From the NCBI GenBank assembly GCA_014871385.1, contig CM026424.1, positions 3,909,131 to 3,973,130 of the forward strand: a DNA stretch of 64,000 bases, written 5' to 3'. The stretch comes from Ceratodon purpureus (lineage: Eukaryota > Streptophyta > Bryopsida > Pseudoditrichales > Ditrichaceae). The notes under the pieces were generated by a model. The model had not been told where the DNA came from. It made no database searches and saw only the letters and a program-made list of their open reading frames with translations. This document shows, one piece after another, positions 1-13,500 of this stretch. How positions within the stretch are numbered: position 1 is the first letter of the stretch; every line of letters starts with the position of its first letter. The position numbers and the translations under genes were made by a program.

Positions 1-1138
1 ACAAGTCAAAACCTCTATACTACTCTCATGATGAAAAGTTGTGATTAATGCTTTACAACCATTTGAAGTCATTATTTTCAACAGTCTTCAAGTAGTTAAA
101 GATGATTTGAGTTAAAGAGAATCTACTAGCAAGTGTTGATAAAATTGGTGAATTTTCTTTTAAAGCAATAAGTATAACTAAGGATTATTTTTATAACCCT
201 CATATGGACGATGAAGATCTCAACTATGATTCTTTAATATGATTGACAGCCAATGGTATATAATTTATGTATTTTGAACATTTTTTGATTTATTTTTCGG
301 ATTTTTTTTTGTTTTTTTTTTTAAATTTTAATTGTATTTTTTGAATGTACATACTAAACACGATGCTAGAAATAAAACGAGGTTTTATTTTCCAACTCTT
401 GGCTACTATTTTGAGCTTTTTATTGAAGATATTCTTTTCTGCAATAGCAATGATATAGTTAATTGTTCTTAGATTACTGGATAAGCTGGACAATTGAGTA
501 TTGCGTTGTTTTAAAAGTCTACAATTTTTCAAGGTTATCGAGTATTGAAGGAGAAAATACGTAACAATATTAGTGAATCTTTTACTAAGACTTGGCCAAA
601 CTTTGAGAAATTCTATAGTATTAATTAGATTTTATTTTTTATTAATTTTCTTTGTCTATAAAGAAATGCACAATGTTAAATATTTTGTTTTTTATATATA
701 GTTTTGAATTTGTATTTGGACTATAAACCTTCAATTGCATACGTGTAATGGTATTCTTTTTAACAATGATTAATCTTTAAACATAATGCATTTTTTGAAT
801 GTAAAGTCTTTGTTTGCTATAAATTATAATGAATGTAAATTCTTATATTATACAAAGCTTCAAAATATATATTTCACATAATAAATTTACAAAGTCTATC
901 GCTTTGCTCGGAACGTAATGTACCATGTAAAATAAATTTCAATTAATGATATGCAATTGAAGAAAATGTTTAGAATACTTCTACTATATTCAATTTACAG
1001 CTCTAGTATGTTTTTAGTAAACATTTATTACTTAATTTGTTCTTTACATAAATAGACTATAATTTAAATGCATAGTGTAAGTTAAATAAAATTGTTATAA
1101 ATGGATACATATTGTACTTAAATAACTACGATATTGAA

Positions 1139-1140
<2 letters not shown>

Positions 1141-1172
<32 letters not shown>
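1141..1172. repeat. (TA)n microsatellite
   Basis: An uninterrupted alternating TA run of about 30 bp lies in very AT-rich DNA. No associated gene is visible. Confidence 0.9.
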
Positions 1173-1178
<6 letters not shown>

Positions 1179-2985
1179 CTCAGATAAGAACTTTGGATAT
1201 ATTATATATTATTTAAAGTTACATTATAAGACAACATATTGTACTAAATTTCTCTAAACACAATAGATTTACAAGAGGTCTTTAGAAAGATTTGTAAACC
1301 TTTTTAAAACTTAAAAAGGTTTTAAAGAGGTATTTAAAAAATATTCATAAGATTTTTAAAAGGTATTCAAAAATTAATCAAGAAGTCTTGAGAAATTCTT
1401 TAAAAGGTCTTTAAAAAGTATTTAGAATATTTTTAAAGAGTCTTCAATATCTCTTGTAGAGGTTATTATATAACATTTAATCCATAAAGTTCTTTAATTA
1501 TGTTTCATTAAAAAATGCTCTGAAACTATCATTTTTGAAGATCTTACAGTTTTATATATAAAATAACAATTTTTAATCATTTATGATTTCATATCAAGAA
1601 TATTATTTTAGTAGATAGCTAAAAAAAATTCATCATAACCGACCATTAAAAAATAGAAGATTATAGCAATAGAAATTCGAAAACAAACTTTTTTTGATAT
1701 GATTTTCAAATAGGTCGACAAACTCTTTCTTATTTTTAGTTGGTTTTATGCATTATGGAATTTAGAAGTCTTAGAGAATAACAATGAGGACTAAATTGTG
1801 TAATTGTAAAAAGAAAAAAAAAGAAAAAAAAACATAAGACAAGTATAGTATGTTGAAAATAATATTTTTATTAAGTTAAATACATAGGAGCACTAATTTA
1901 AATTTCTTTCTAAGAAATTCCATTATTTTGCAAAGTCCAAATCTACATGGTCAAATTAAAGATTGATGTTCATTCTTTAAGTTAAAAAACTGAAAAACTT
2001 AGAGAAATGTTTTTTAGCTTTTATGAAGGAAAAAATATGTTTCTTGATATACTCCATGAAATAGTGATAAAACTTTGATATCTTGTGAAGTGAATATTTT
2101 GTACTGAGAGAATTGTTTTTGGAAACTTCAAAGATGAGACCATAATTTATTTATAGCAAAAATCTCAAAGGTATTGATGTAATTAGCATGGTAGTCCGCA
2201 TTGCCCACTGAACACAAAATTCTACTTTGGTTATTATACCTTTTTCCGAAAGTGTCTAATTGAAATAAAAATTGATTCCCTTAAAGTACTCGTCACAGCA
2301 AACATTCACAAAGAATGTTAGAAAAATTTATTTTAAATTGAATCCATAGGTACATGTCCAAAATTGTAAAAAATCCCAAATGGAGCAAATTGTCCTTAAG
2401 GGTTTAACAAGTCTTCTAAGGTCCAAAAAGGTTTCTTGTGTATAAAAATTAAAATATGTAGAAGCAGTTTGTAAAAGATGTGGCGAGTCGCGACCAAAGG
2501 TTTCTAGTGTATAAAATTAAAAATATGTAGAAGCAGTTTGTTTGTAAAAGGTGTGGCGACTGTTCATGAGTTCAAGTTCCTCATTCTATTCTCCGAAAAA
2601 TTCACTCCAATTTTTCAGTTCGTATCTGAGTGGAGCCAAATTCTTTCCACATTGTTTCAAGGCCTACTGTAAGTTTTTTAGTAATGTAAATGTGGAATGC
2701 TAGTTACTCCACCCAGATTCCACTCTGAGTTATGTACACTTGATGTGGAATATGGTCGCTCCTCAAATGTATGTCATTGATAGAGAGAATACCAGTTTTT
2801 GGGTGTTACATTTGGATATGTCCTCCAGCTTATTGCATTCCAATTTTTTGCATTCTAATTTTAATATCAATTTGGTTGACACCGGTGGAAATGTGTCTTT
2901 ATCCCAAAATTCCCAAATTTTACTCTGGTTCATCTCTAGTAGTTGAACTCAGAGATGAATATGATTGTCTTTGTGCAAGTTGATC

Positions 2986-3068
2986 AATTTCTTTATCTTC
3001 ATAAATATTTCTTTATCTTCATAAACTTTCTTTATCTTCATAGACGTTTCTTTATCTTCATAAATATT
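2986..3068. repeat. Short tandem repeat, about 19-20 bp unit
   Basis: The unit TTTCTTTATCTTCATAAA recurs about four times with small changes, which produces spurious Phe/Leu-rich ORFs. It is a simple minisatellite with no evident function. Confidence 0.85.
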
Positions 3069-6000
3069 CCTTTAACGTTAAAAGATTTTTTATTTTTTAT
3101 TTTTTATTTTTTTTCTAAGATGCTTTGTTTCTATTTTGAGCTTTTTCTTTTTATGGGACCTTAAGGAAGCGCCTACGCTCCCAACATTGGGAACGTCAGC
3201 GTTCCCAAAGATCCCATAGAGATCCCCAGCAAAAGTGGTTTGGGAGCGCCCGAACTCTCCCATTACAGTTCCGCAGACCCGGATTCAATTCTCCTAGGCC
3301 GCATGCGTTACATATCCTTTGATACCATCTTTGTGCTAGAGACTTATCAAGAGGATCTAATCTCCATCTGGTCCAGGTCTCAGCTGAGATTGATGCGTTA
3401 CTGTTTAGTCTTGCACTTTGATCAGGTCGATTACTTAGTTGCAATTTTAAGTGAACAGGGTGTGGAAGTCAAGTGTCAGGATGCAGATTGGTATTGAGTT
3501 CTAAGAGGTAGCTTGTCAATGAGCAATGGCATGTGTACATGTTCGAAAGATGAAGGATTGAATTCTGACGGGATTTTCAAAAATGAAAAGAAATGGTTCA
3601 ACTTTGAGTTTTGAATTTAGTGTTGAGTTAAGATGATATGATGGGAAAGCCTTCTGAGAAGAAAATTAAGTGAAGGAGCAAAAGAATTAAATGTCAAATT
3701 TGAGAACAATTCTTTTGGAATATGTGTGCAATGCAAGGAATTCAACAAATTCCGCATAATTTGGACTCTTCTATGTCGATCTAAAAGCTCATTACAATAT
3801 TGTGTTTGGATTTATTTCAAAATGATGAAAAAATATCTATTATTTTATCAAATATTAATAAATAAAGTGATGGGATTTAATTTGGAGTGAACATGAATGT
3901 TCAAAAACATGTGAGTAAAAGTAAAAACAAATCTAAGAAAATAAAAAATTTATGTATGATCTATAAATTAGCGTTTCTTTGTTTAACGTAGACTTCCACC
4001 TCGAAGTCCATATGTCATTGTATCATTTCTTGTTGTAGAGCAAGCTCTCTAGCTTAGTCCATAACTTTTACATTATTCTCTAATTAGGTCCTTAATCTTT
4101 ACATTCATTTTTAATTATGAGAGTTATGAGAATTGCTATTTTTACTTAGAATTGGTATATTCAACTTTAATTGGTAACTGTGTTAGTGCAGGAAGGATTG
4201 TGAATTATGTAACATGAATCTATTAAATTTACACGTAACACGATTATCTTTCGGCCTTTTACTGTTAGGAAGCAGTTTAGCAATGTTCCTCCGAAACTTG
4301 GACTTGGAGGCATGGACTTGGAGGGAGGGACTTGGAGGTAGGGACTTGAAGGCTTGGACTTGGGCTGCAGCTTAGAGACATGGACTTGGGTTGCAACTTA
4401 GAGACAGGAACTTGGGCTGCGACTTGGAGGCATGAGGCTCTAAACTGTACATGTTGGCTGGTTTTATTTATTACTTATTTTGTGTTTTGAACATTTTCCA
4501 TCAAAGCATGGCTGCAAGGTCACTATGTAGGCTATTTGAGATTTGAAATATGCTCTTTTTTCCCCTAAGTTTTGCTATTGTTAATTATTTTAGTTGTGCA
4601 TTGTCCAGTCTATGTTTTGGGATGTTGCTGTCTAACTTCAACCTTACTAAGAAACTAGGGAGGTTCAAAGAGATCTATGTTTTTGTTTGAAAAGAACTGT
4701 GTAACACTATTGCTTAGATTTGTAATTTCTCAGGTTGAGACTAGGTGGTCTTTAGCAATTGAGTTTAATCAATCCAATTGAATTAAAACAATCCAATTGA
4801 GAATTTCATCCTTTTGATTAATGTTTTTTTTTTTAAAATTGTGAGCAAACATAAGCAAAATATTATTGATATGTAAATGAGAAATCATTATTCATTAGTG
4901 AACATTTTAACCTTCAATAAATAATAGTCATTTCATTGCAAATATTGATTAGTGTGTGATTTATATAATCTAACTATTTAATTTTTAATCAATTGTATAA
5001 ATTACTTAGAGATGATATTCAAATAAAGAAAAAAATTGAATTTGATTGATATTCTTTGCATCCCCACTAAAGTCTTGGGCAGATGTATCTTCATTAAAAA
5101 AAATTCAAAAAAATTAGATGCAAATTTGGCATCATCGGCACCTATCTAAATTATCAAATGTCTTCTACATTAAATATAATACATTCACTTCATTAGTCAA
5201 TTGGTTTTATTAGAAATGAATTTTATAAAAAACAATTACAAAATGTACATTAATTTTTGGAAGTTCAAATGTTGCAACTTCCAAGGTTAATCTAGAAGTT
5301 ATTTAGTAACTAGAAATTTACTATCAAGTGCACAAGGCATAGTGGAAGGTTAAGTTACTATTCTTGGTTTTTAAGGTAAATTAGATATCCAAACTAAAAC
5401 CTGATGAAATACTCCAAATGTGTTTTGATTTTTGAATTTCAACCTTATGAAATTGTTGTAGAATCGATTGTACAATAACCATGAATATTTTAAAAATGCC
5501 AAACCAATGTATACAAATATTATAATTTTCATTAAATGAGAGATTGCAAAATTTAGTTATCAACACTGGAAGTAACAACTTTGGGATGCAATTTCTTGTA
5601 GTACTAATGTTGGAATGTTAATTTTTTTAAATAGGACAATATGTAAGTAAAGAAGATGCCCAACAAATTTAAGACTAGATAGAGAAATATTGTAAAAGAT
5701 ATGCATTGTTCAATGACAAGGGATTGCAACAAAAATTGGGCACATTGAATTTTTTTGTTTCCCACCGGTCTCCCTTGCATTAAGATTTTTCTCCTACGCA
5801 ATTTGTCATAGAGAAACAAGTGGTAAATTTTTTATTGGATTTGTTGGTTGGCCAAGAGAAAAGATTGATTATTTTTTTTTACCCACAATTCTTGGCCAAA
5901 ATCGGACTTTATTTTTCATGCAATCAAGCATGACATCTATTAAAGAAACATGTTAATTATATTTAAAAGAATTAATCAACTATGGTAGTGAGCCCAAATT

Positions 6001-6290
6001 TCATTACAATTGGTAAACTTAAATTCAGTACACTACTTCAGCTTCAATCGAAAAAAGACAAATTTTATAGTTTAAATATATAAATTCGCTCAAATGACTT
6101 CAACTCGATTTAATGACTTATTATCAAAATTATTTAACTGCGATAAAATTGTTAAAATGCATACTACTATAAATCCACAACTAAACAAATTATATTGGTA
6201 AGGTATTACAACATACATTGATGGTGAAATGTGTATTTATATTGCAAAATTGTCACAAAAATTTGGAATCATGAAACCCCGAAAATGCAA

Positions 6291-6300
6291 AGCCGTAAGT
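6291..6300. repeat. Target-site duplication, left copy
   Basis: AGCCGTAAGT lies immediately outside the left terminal inverted repeat. The same ten bases in the same orientation sit immediately outside the right terminal repeat at 20,804-20,813. Because the outermost bases can be paired as TCAG/CTGA, the duplication can also be read as 8 bp (GCCGTAAG) with a longer inverted repeat. Lengths of 8-11 bp are normal for Mutator-like elements. Confidence 0.88.
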
Positions 6301-6368
6301 CAGGAATGCTATCATGTGAGCGGTGAGCAGTGAGCAGTGAGCGGTGAGCACTAAATTTTCAATTTTTT
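6301..6368 (+). repeat. Left terminal inverted repeat
   Basis: This end begins CAGGAATGCTATC and contains five tandem heptads of the form NGTGAGC before ending in an AT-rich block. Against the reverse complement of the right end it shows four substitutions, all in the outer 14 bases, plus one extra 7-bp heptad. The heptads are plausible transposase-binding sites by analogy with other transposon ends (inference). Confidence 0.9.
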
Positions 6369-7501
6369 GACCATTTATTTGATATTTTGAGATGATTTTG
6401 CATGACATGGCATATATGGGACCTATGACCGTGGAAGGTGTTTTAGGGTATATTCTAAAAAGAATGGCTTCTAAATTGATAAATGTAGAAATTTACACCT
6501 GGTTCATACCCGAATAAATTGTGATTATTTTTTCATATATCCTATCAATTCCACGCCATGATGACCAAGAGGAAAAAAAAAAAACAAAGGAAAAAAAAGA
6601 AAAGAGAAAAAAATAAATAAATGAAAGAAAGTAAAAATAGATTAAAAATAAATAATGAAAAGGAATATAGGGAAAAAAATAAAAAAAATGAAGGAAAATA
6701 AGAATAAAAGAAACAAATATAAATAAAACAACAACAGAAGAAAAACAACGAAAGAAGAAAAACAACAAATAAATAAATAAATAAATTAAAAAAATAAAAG
6801 ATAAAACATAAAAAGGAATTAACTAAAAAAGAAAGAAAAAAAAAATGAATGAAAACATATAGGAGAGAAAGAAGAAAGATAAAATAAAAAAAATGAAACA
6901 ATTAGGTGAAGAACGGATATACACAACGGCTATTGCACATGAATGTGGCTTCTAGTTTTTTGGCATGACTAATTTTTCATCCAAGTGTTGGATGACTGAT
7001 TTAAAGGTGCAGAATTAATTAACTGAGAGTTAATTACTCTTAAAACCGACTTGGGATTTGTGTTCGAAGGGCACCCCAAGTAATTACTAGGGGTGCCTAA
7101 GTACCCCTAGTAATTACTAGGGGTGCCCAAGTACCCCAAGTAATTACTAGGGGTGCCCAAGTACCCCAAGTAATTACTAGGGGTGCCCAAGTACCCCAAG
7201 TAATTACTAGGGGTTTTGCATAATAGGGCAGGGAAAAATACATGAGAAAGGTTTTAAGAAAATCACATTTTATTGTGATGCCTTCAAGCTGTAACCAAGG
7301 AATGTTCAACTTCTTAAAAAATTAGTACCATCTTCATACTTCAATCATGTATGAAGTCAATTTAAAATATATGGCCAGTAGAGAAATTCACACAAAAGTA
7401 GAGTAAAGTGAGGTTAAGGCAAAATATAAAATCCAAAGCCAAAGCTATCATATAATATATAAGTAGTGAAAACATAACAATATAGAGTAAATATGCAATG
7501 A
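6369..7501. other. Left subterminal region of the transposon
   Basis: No gene is visible. About 6,570-6,900 is a long purine-rich (A/G) low-complexity tract whose reverse complement yields Phe/Leu-rich spurious ORFs. It is followed by about 180 bp of unique sequence, then the 30-bp tandem array at 7,081-7,214, then the 3' flank of the methyltransferase gene. Confidence 0.7.
7081..7214. repeat. 30-bp tandem repeat, four copies plus a partial
   Basis: The unit runs TAATTACTAGGGGTGC followed by a CCAAGTACCCC-type half, repeated at exact 30-bp spacing from 7,081 to 7,200 with a 14-bp partial after it. Copies 2-4 are identical and copy 1 differs at two positions. Each unit contains the palindrome AGTAATTACT when read across the joint and the inverted pair GGGGTGC/GCACCCC at the array edge. 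It lies in the transposon, just beyond the 3' end of the methyltransferase gene. Confidence 0.95.
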
Positions 7502-10500
7502 TCAAGTAGACATCTCGTCATCGCTACAAGTACCAATCCAACCATCATAAGAATCGCTATCACTAGATAATACCACTCTCCCCACTTCTGCAGCTATGTC
7601 AAGATAAATCTCAGCATCACGACAAATGCTATCTCTGTCAGATGAAATAGATGGAGAAGGAGCAGCTAAATAAGCTTGAGCCTGCATCTCTGCATAATGT
7701 GGAAGCTCTAAAGGTCTAACTGGACTCTTAATCTTGCTAAGATGGCGCGAGATAATAGAGCCACCAATGTCATCCTTCAACGCTTTCTTCCGACTGCACA
7801 TGACAATTTCACAGTTTAATAAATATTGAACTAATTTTTTTTAAACAAATAAACTAATGTCAAATGAATGTAGAGACTTACTTACAAGAACGCTTGGGGG
7901 CAGTCTTCCGCTCAGGCTCATCATCTGATTCAATGGCACGTTTCTTCTTCGGAGAAGGCACAGGAATTGGAGCAGACTCAACCTCTTCCGCGCTTGGAAG
8001 AAGAGGCAACAACACCTGCTTGTACAAGGTGGTGTCAGACTCAAAGCCTATGACATGGCGCCGGAGACTCTTCGATGCTCGAATGAAAGCACCTGCAGAC
8101 AAATTGAAGCTCAATTGCATGAGATTAAAGAATAAAAAGAAATACAAAAAACAAAAATCAGAAAACAGAAAGACTAAAAAATACCTGTAGAAGCTGTGAG
8201 ATCCATGACAATGTCATTCTCTACAGTGCAGAGATCAATGAGAGCCTGCAACAGGTTAGAAGTCTTCTCCCTAGGACCTCTGAATGGCAAACCTGTCTCT
8301 GAATTATAAGTCAGAGAATCTGCAGTAATCAAATTAGTACAGTGACCATCAGTGGAGAGCTTGATGCCTTGGGCACCAAGCTCAGCCCTATCATGAAACT
8401 GGAACTTAGACCTTGGAACATCCTCCTCCGCATTCTCCATCTTGATGAAGCACTTGACCATAAAAGTCTTGTGCTCCCGTGGATAACGGTCTGGAATAGT
8501 CAATGGCAGGCCATTGATTGCAAACCACTTGGCCTCCTCCTGAAAGTTAGCTCACTCTGCCCAGGAAAGAAGCTCATTCGAAATGAACTTTGAATCAGGG
8601 TAGAATACAATCAAAGCTCCATCATCCTGCAGAAATTGCATAGCAAACTCAAAATGGGCCTTAATCCACGAAGACTCCATTTTCTTCCCTGCTGAAATCT
8701 TGGGGTGCTTGTTCCACGATGGAATCTCGCCATCCTGCCCTAAACCTGGAACTGGTAAATCCTCTGGAACATCAAAAATGATGAGGTCCACAGCAGCCTC
8801 AGCCTCCTCACCTCCAAAATTCCTAGCCTTGCTACCGAGATGGTCCTTGATCCAATCCTTGATCTTGCTCCAAACCTCAGGCTCATCCCCCTCCGATAAA
8901 GAAGTAAACAAATCCAAAATGCCCATAGGGCAATCATTGATGATCTCAACACTAGTGTCTACCTCATCCAACTGCGAGCATGGAATCGTGTAGATAGTCT
9001 GAGAAGGCATGGGGGTAGAAAAATGAGGCACCTGAGGAACTACAGAAAGTATGGCAGCCTGCATGCTACTCCCTGAAGGAGAAATGCCAACATGAGACAA
9101 CAACTTCTCTGGCCCTTCCTTCAAAACTAACTTGGCCAACTCTCTGTTCCTTGCTGCCACTTCCTTCTTCAGCTTGACTTCCTCCTCCTTCTCCTTCTTC
9201 TTGTCCTCCTTCTCCTTCATCTTTGCCGCTTCCTTAGCCTTCTTCTCAGCCACCTTCTTCTTCTCTCTCTCAGAAAGAGCAGCATCATCACCAACCTGGG
9301 AAGTATCCTCCTCCAAACCCACCATGTTCTCATCCACAAGCTGCTTCATTAAATTCTCACAACTTGCCTTAAGACCTCTCTCTTCCCCGGGGCATTGATC
9401 ATTCTCCTTGAGCTCAAGGTACCAAGGACACTGAAGGAGATGAGGAGCTCCAAAATGTCTCCTCTGATAATCTGTAAAAATGCACTCACTGCTAGAGACA
9501 TCCACCCACTTCTTAAATCGCTGAGGAATATCCTTCTTGTCAATGGCACCCTTAACAACCAACTCCCTCCAGAAATACCTCAAGATAGCCCGCTTCATGG
9601 CATTCTCAGCACCTGCCTGATGGAGAAATGGCTCTTTCTTGGTATAAGTTCCAGCCTTAGGAAAAAAAGGCTTAAAAGCCTTGCCCCACAAAGTGATGGA
9701 ATGAGCCTCAATCCATGAGCCAATATCCTCTACAGGATTAGGTAAATCCTCTGTCCTCAAAACTATAATGTCCTCCTCTACAATCTTGCCATAACGAATG
9801 ACTGCCTCCTCTTCTAACTGCAAAAATAATCAATTTCAAAACAAATAAGAATACAAGAGTTTTGTAAAACTGCAAGAAGAAACAACAGTTCAATGAATTG
9901 CAAGAGCGGCCAAGATTGCAAAAACTTACCCCAGCCCAGAAGGCAGCCTGATCCACCCAAGGCCGGAGAGCTAAATCAGAAGCTGGTTGTGGAGGAAAGT
10001 TGTACTCCTGTCGACTCTCCTTGCTCATGTTCCACCACCTCAACCATCTCTCTTTATGCTTGGCACTTACCTTAGCAGAGGCAATGAGCTGCAATTTCTC
10101 TGGGGTCATCTCTGGCTTTGCATAATAAATGTCAAAGTGGCGAATGATCTGCAAATAAGATTACAAGTACAATTATGTGAGACTGGTAGACTGTTTTAAT
10201 ATTCAAGCTACTGAATGAAATCAATTTACAAACAAATACATGCATTAACTTAAACATGAATATAGACCTGAACATTAACATTTAATTGAAGGCATCCATT
10301 AACATTCACTCATTGCATGCTATACAACATTGAAGAATTAACAATAAATGTGAAACCCACTGCCTGCAATGACCAGGTAGCATGCAAGACTCGGCTTGAC
10401 TAGACCTGAACCAGTGTTCAAAGTGAGCAAGAAAACAGAATTTATATCAGGCTCCAGCAATGAACATCAGCAAGAAATACTAATCTCACATAAGGAAACG

Positions 10501-13500
10501 ATGCAGCACAACGCCTATCCTTCATGTGGAACAATATGACAACTCGCTGCTCACACAAACGCTTGAAAACATTGTCAAATATTGAAAGCTACAGCATGCA
10601 CTTAAACAAAGAAACGATAGAGCCTCAAGCTAAAGAAACTACACCAATCGGCCTCCAAATGAAATTGAGCAAAGTAAAACTATTCCACAAAGAAAGGCGA
10701 ACAGCAACGAGAAAGACCTGTTAAGCCGTAGGAAAGAGAAACAGCAGTGAAGAGATTGATAAGTAGAGCACAGTTCACAAAAGTGACCGCCCCGCACCGC
10801 ACTAATAAATCAAAACAATCTCGAGCGCCGACACAGACGCCGCTCTTCTAATACAACTATCACATAAAGGAGATTACAAACACGACGAAGTCGAACAAGC
10901 GAGACAGGCGACAATTAAGAAACTCGGAACAAACAGTGCACCTCACTGAATGAAGGCAATCACACGGAGTACAGACGTCGCAACTCCAGTCGAAACCAAA
11001 GGCAAACTATGACAGCAACGATCGACGAGTATATATGAACTGTGAAGTCGAACTGAAGGACTCAGGATTGAGGAGAGAAATGCAGCACACTACCGTGCAA
11101 GTGTGCTACACACACATTGCTGGAGCACACAAACATTATAAAAGCAAAGCTCGAATGCACTTGGGAAAACAGAATGCACTTGGGAAAGCAGGCAGCATGA
11201 AACCCTGGGCATGACTGGTGTCACTGGACCTGAGCCGGCGCCTAAGCACGAGCAAGAAAACAAAAATTATATCAAGCTCCAGCAATTGCTGGAGCACACA
11301 AACAGCATAAAAGCAAAGCAAGAATCCTTGGCCGAGGCACCCCTCGGATCCGAGAGGTGGACCAAGGGTGTCCTCGGCACTTGAAAAAAACTGAAAAAGA
11401 ATCCAAAATAGATTCCTCTGAAGATCCTGCTCTCGGATCCGAGAGGGGAATATTCCAGAATCCCCTCTCTCGGCTGCACAAGCTTTGGGGGAGACAGAAG
11501 AATTTAAAGCTTCAGGGACCTTCACGAGCTGATTGAGCACACTCAATATAAAGCCAATGTTCAATGACTCGGCCAAGGTATAAAAAATACAACAATTCGC
11601 TGCCTAGATTGAGTAGGCAGCTTGCAGCACCCGGCTATCACCCGGCCAGATGACTAAACATTAATGTCGAACTAAGCCACATCATAAAAATTAAAGCAAG
11701 TTGTAGCATGTGCTGGAGCACATGAACGGCACAAAACCAATGCAAACAGACTCTGTTGAGGCACCCCTCGGATCCGAGAGGTGGACCAGGGGTGTCCTCG
11801 GCACTTGAAAAAAAAATTATAGGGACTTCAAAATTCAGCAGGCAGCAACCGTAGGACTCCAAAATCGAAGACTTATATCCCCGACGGGCGTGAAGCTAGC
11901 CTTGGCTCGGGAAAACCATACGAAGGTCAAGCAAGTCAAATACACCCACTACCTGCATGTAGTAGGCAGGAATCAAACACACTGGTCGAAGGAGCTCAAC
12001 TTACAACAGTAATGCACACATCAAGTATAAGTGAAGTCTGTAGCAAAGCTCGAGCAACTGCTTGAGCCCAAATTTTTAAAAAAAAGCGTCTCCCATTGCC
12101 TCAACCGAGGCACCCCTCGGATCCGAGAGGTGGACCAGGGGTGTCCTCGGCAGTCACATTAAATCAAAAACTAAGCAAAAATTCGTGCCTCATTAACAAG
12201 CATGGCTCTGAAATTTATCAAAAAAGGAACAAAAAAAGATGCCCTACGAGATCCTCCTCTCGGATCCGAGGACAGAATATTCGTGATCACCAATACCAAG
12301 CTACGATGGAATCTGATTAATTTTAAAAAGGGACAAGCTCTGCAGCTGGTGGGGCACAAAAACACATACCACCGACGGGCTTGAAGCCAGCCCTGGCTCG
12401 GGAAAACCATACGAAGGTCATCAATACAAACACACCCACTATGTGCATGCAGCAGGCAGCAACCAGACACACTGGCTCGAAGGAGCTCAGCTCACAACAG
12501 TAATGCACACATCAAGTATAAGTGAAGTCTGTAGCAAAGCTCGAGCAACTACTTGAGCCCAAATTTAAAAAAAAAGCGTCTCCCATTGCCTCAACCGAGG
12601 CACCCCTCGGATCCGAGAGGTGGACCAGGGGTGTCCTCGGCAGTCACAAAAACGACGTACCTCTTTCAAAAAACCTTCTCCATTGCTCGGGTTGGCTATA
12701 GCAATAAATCTATCCAAATAGGTAGAAAGCGAAGTCTTCTTCACATCTACTGCCTTAGCAGCGATCGCCTTCAGTTCAGATGCACTTCCTGGCCTTTCTT
12801 CTCCAGTGCCTGTTATGAGTGTGTCTCTATAGCCTCGAATAGCATCCTCCTGGGCCGTTGAAATCTCCCTCTTCAATAACAAATATGAAATGTTAATTCT
12901 TTAGCACTCGAAAGCTTTTAAACAAAAAAGTGTTTAATAGTAGGAGTAGCTTACCTCGTATAAGAAGTTGATGAATGCATCATTCGTGAGGTGAAACCAT
13001 TTTTTGTTTTTAGTCCGTGCCCTCTCAAGTATGCTGGCTTGTAAATCCTCCTCTTTCACAAGACCCTTGAGTTGGTCAAAATCCAACAAACCTAGTTGTT
13101 GGACACGCTTCACCTCATGCGTCCAATGCTGTTCAACGTGGTCCACTTGATTTTTTCTGAATCATTTTACTGAATTAGAAAACACAAAATCACAGACATT
13201 TATGTAAAATAACGAAGTATTCAGACATCCTAATGAAGGTTTAAGAATAAATGTTAGAGGTCGTATCAAAGAAAAAAACATGCCAAACCATGAGATGTTC
13301 AATCATGCTGTGACTCCAGCGTCATGTTAGAGCTCACGTTTCTAAAAACAAAAAATATTGCAGATGCCAAGGCACCCCTCGGATCCGAGACATGGACCGG
13401 GGGTGCCGAGGGTAATTACTTTTTTGCTAAAACTGAGCAATATATTAAAGCCTCGGCTGGAGGTGTGTTCCCTGCAACCAGCACGAGCTGGTCACAGACA

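Larger units (their letters stand above)
1..6290. other. AT-rich intergenic DNA, no supported gene
   Basis: No ORF in this stretch has a recognisable domain or coding-like composition. It holds a TA microsatellite, short tandem repeats at about 2,986-3,068, a duplicated segment of roughly 70 bp at about 2,420-2,565, a degenerate array built on the motif GACTTGGA at about 4,290-4,440, and a less AT-rich patch at about 3,160-3,500 that may be an old repeat. I read it as decayed transposon and intergenic sequence bordering the large element to its right. Confidence 0.6.
10149..12660. other. 2.5-kb repeat-bearing intron of the methyltransferase gene
   Basis: No exon with coding-like composition was found between the exons ending at 12,661 and starting at 10,148. 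The interval holds six of the eight CTCGGATCCGAG palindromes and a duplicated 277-bp segment (11,881-12,157 and 12,372-12,647). It may be an unusually long intron or the boundary between two genes. Confidence 0.55.

Noticed and set aside
3160..3500. Possible SINE or tRNA-derived element
   Set aside because: A weak B-box-like stretch (GGATTCAATTC) and a hairpin GGGAACG/CGTTCCC are present, but there is no A box, poly-A tail or target duplication.
6493..6901. Two minus-strand ORFs rich in Phe, Leu and Ser
   Set aside because: They are the complement of an A/G-rich low-complexity tract. Composition alone explains them, and they overlap in two frames.
7081..7214. CRISPR-like array
   Set aside because: The units are contiguous tandem copies without variable spacers, in a eukaryotic transposon.
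8700..9718. Plus-strand ORFs opposite the methyltransferase gene
   Set aside because: They are antisense shadows of the large exon 9817-8185, which has coherent domains and clean splice sites.
11136..12508. Several overlapping ORFs in the 10.1-12.7 kb interval
   Set aside because: They run through the palindromic repeats in all frames and share the same repeat-encoded peptides, with no splice signals linking them to the flanking exons.
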